Below are positions 6,009 to 6,458 of a stretch of DNA of 6,458 nt, one piece after another. Position 1 is the stretch's first letter. Every line of letters starts with the position of its first letter. The position numbers and the translations under genes were made by a program. This DNA is from Candidatus Aenigmatarchaeota archaeon (GTDB taxonomy: Archaea > Aenigmatarchaeota > Aenigmatarchaeia > PWEA01): contig PWFY01000053.1 of NCBI GenBank assembly GCA_003554235.1, positions 1 through 6,458 on the forward strand, written 5' to 3'. The notes below the pieces were generated by a model. It was not told the DNA's origin, made no database searches, and worked only from the letters and a program-made list of their open reading frames with translations.

Positions 6009-6344
6009 TTATTTCCTCTTTATATTCCATTCACGGCCGGTTTCATTTTTTATTGACTTAAGTATCTTTTTTAGCTTGTCCTCATCTATTTTTTCCCTGA
6101 GCTGCCCGGACTGACTTAGCTGTATTAAGTAGGTCTCAAGCTGCTGTGCAACGTCCTGGTTTGCAAGCTTGACTCTGTTCAACCTTTCCCTTGCATCCTT
6201 TGTGAGGACCTTCCTAAGAGCCTGTTTCTTTTTTTGCTCCAGTTTTTCTTCCATCTCCCTTTCTCGCTGACCCACGTCCTGGCTTTCCTGTAGCTCCTTT
6301 CTCTTCTGCTCTCTTATCTTCTTTATCTCGTCTTTATCCATCAT
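6009..6344 (-). CDS. PDCD5-family DNA-binding protein
   Basis: An archaeal member of the PDCD5/TFAR19 family, a small charged helical-bundle protein. Family members are annotated as DNA-binding; the human protein also binds the CCT chaperonin, and the archaeal role is unsettled. It has 111 residues, the usual length. The long charged N-terminal helix (about 1-48, rich in K, E, Q and R) precedes the family core ARERLNRVKLA (51-61), then QLETYLIQLSQSGQLREKID, then a C-terminal helix and the basic end REWNIKRK. Two adjacent ATGs (6344 and 6341) overlap the eS19 stop by 11 or 8 bases; a purine run, AGGGAAGGA, precedes them and spacing slightly favours the second. A further upstream ATG at 6371 would add nine residues read out of frame inside eS19 and was not used. 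The eS19-PDCD5-eL39 order is conserved in archaea. Confidence 0.93.
   Translation of the reverse strand: MMDKDEIKKIREQKRKELQESQDVGQREREMEEKLEQKKKQALRKVLTKDARERLNRVKLANQDVAQQLETYLIQLSQSGQLREKIDEDKLKKILKSIKNETGREWNIKRK
6013..6020 (-). promoter_or_regulatory. Ribosome binding site for eL39
   Basis: AAGAGGAA on the minus strand lies inside the last codons of the PDCD5 gene, with its GAGGA core about 6 bases before the eL39 ATG. It is the clearest Shine-Dalgarno sequence in this operon and supports the start at 6007. Confidence 0.5.
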
Positions 6345-6458
6345 ATCCTTCCCTGACCCTTTTTGCAACATTGTCCAGGAAGGACCTTCCTTCGTCCGTT
6401 ATCTTTCTTCCTTCTCCGTCTTCCTTCTCTACAAAACCGAGATCTTCCAACTGATGAA
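6334..6458 (-). CDS. rps19e: Ribosomal protein eS19, C-terminal end
   Basis: The last 40 codons of the small-subunit protein eS19, open at the right edge of the window; the family is usually about 150 residues, so about 110 are missing. The visible part reads HQLEDLGFVEKEDGEGRKIT, then a DEGRSFLDNVAKRV stretch, matching the eS19 winged-helix end (LE-x-x-G-x-VE ... GR-x-x-T-x-x-GR-x-FLD). The stop codon TAA overlaps the start of the PDCD5 gene, suggesting coupled translation. This gene begins or continues the minus-strand translation operon, whose promoter lies beyond the window. Confidence 0.9.
   Translation of the reverse strand, partial: HQLEDLGFVEKEDGEGRKITDEGRSFLDNVAKRVREGYDG

Noticed and set aside
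6345..6371. Upstream in-frame start for the PDCD5 gene
   Set aside because: It would read out of frame through the conserved eS19 C-terminus; the ATGs at 6344/6341 give the normal family length and a short overlap.

Overview
The window is a gene-dense piece of an archaeal genome. eL31, eL39, eS19, aIF6 and PDCD5 occur in archaea and eukaryotes but not bacteria. The tryptophanyl-tRNA synthetase is of the archaeal/eukaryotic type. The two clearest promoters are TATA boxes about 25 bases upstream of start codons. Base composition looks moderate and isoleucine is mostly ATA. The proteins are short: FtsY has no acidic A domain. A ribosomal protein fused to C2H2 zinc fingers would fit a small-genome (DPANN-like) archaeon, but that placement is inference and no species is claimed.

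Layout. On the plus strand, positions 1-428 hold the 3' part of an archaeal geranylgeranyl diphosphate synthase (membrane ether-lipid chains). A TATA box follows, then trpS (495-1646), and 11 bases later a VTT/DedA-type membrane protein (1658-2245). These converge with a minus-strand phosphohexomutase (2252-3571), leaving 6 bases between the two stop codons. The mutase has its own TATA box, which directly abuts a T7 tract that probably ends the transcript of the gene before it.

From 6458 down to 3612 on the minus strand runs a translation operon in the order eS19 (partial), PDCD5, eL39, eL31 fusion, aIF6, ftsY. Gaps are 1-16 bases, or a short overlap. The order follows the conserved archaeal cluster, but the eL20/LX and prefoldin-alpha genes that often sit between aIF6 and ftsY are absent. 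eL39 is only 51 codons long. It fixes the true eL31 start at 5846, because a longer upstream reading would run through eL39 out of frame.

The most striking item is the eL31 gene. After a complete eL31 domain of about 79 residues, the same frame continues through two C2H2 zinc fingers and an acidic helical tail, giving 210 residues instead of the usual 85-100. eL31 sits at the rim of the ribosomal exit tunnel and eL39 lines the tunnel. FtsY, the receptor for signal recognition particle, is encoded in the same operon. The extension could therefore place a zinc-finger module where nascent chains emerge; that role is inference.

No tRNA or rRNA gene, CRISPR array, insertion sequence or long repeat was seen. 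No stretch of 300 bases or more lacks a gene.
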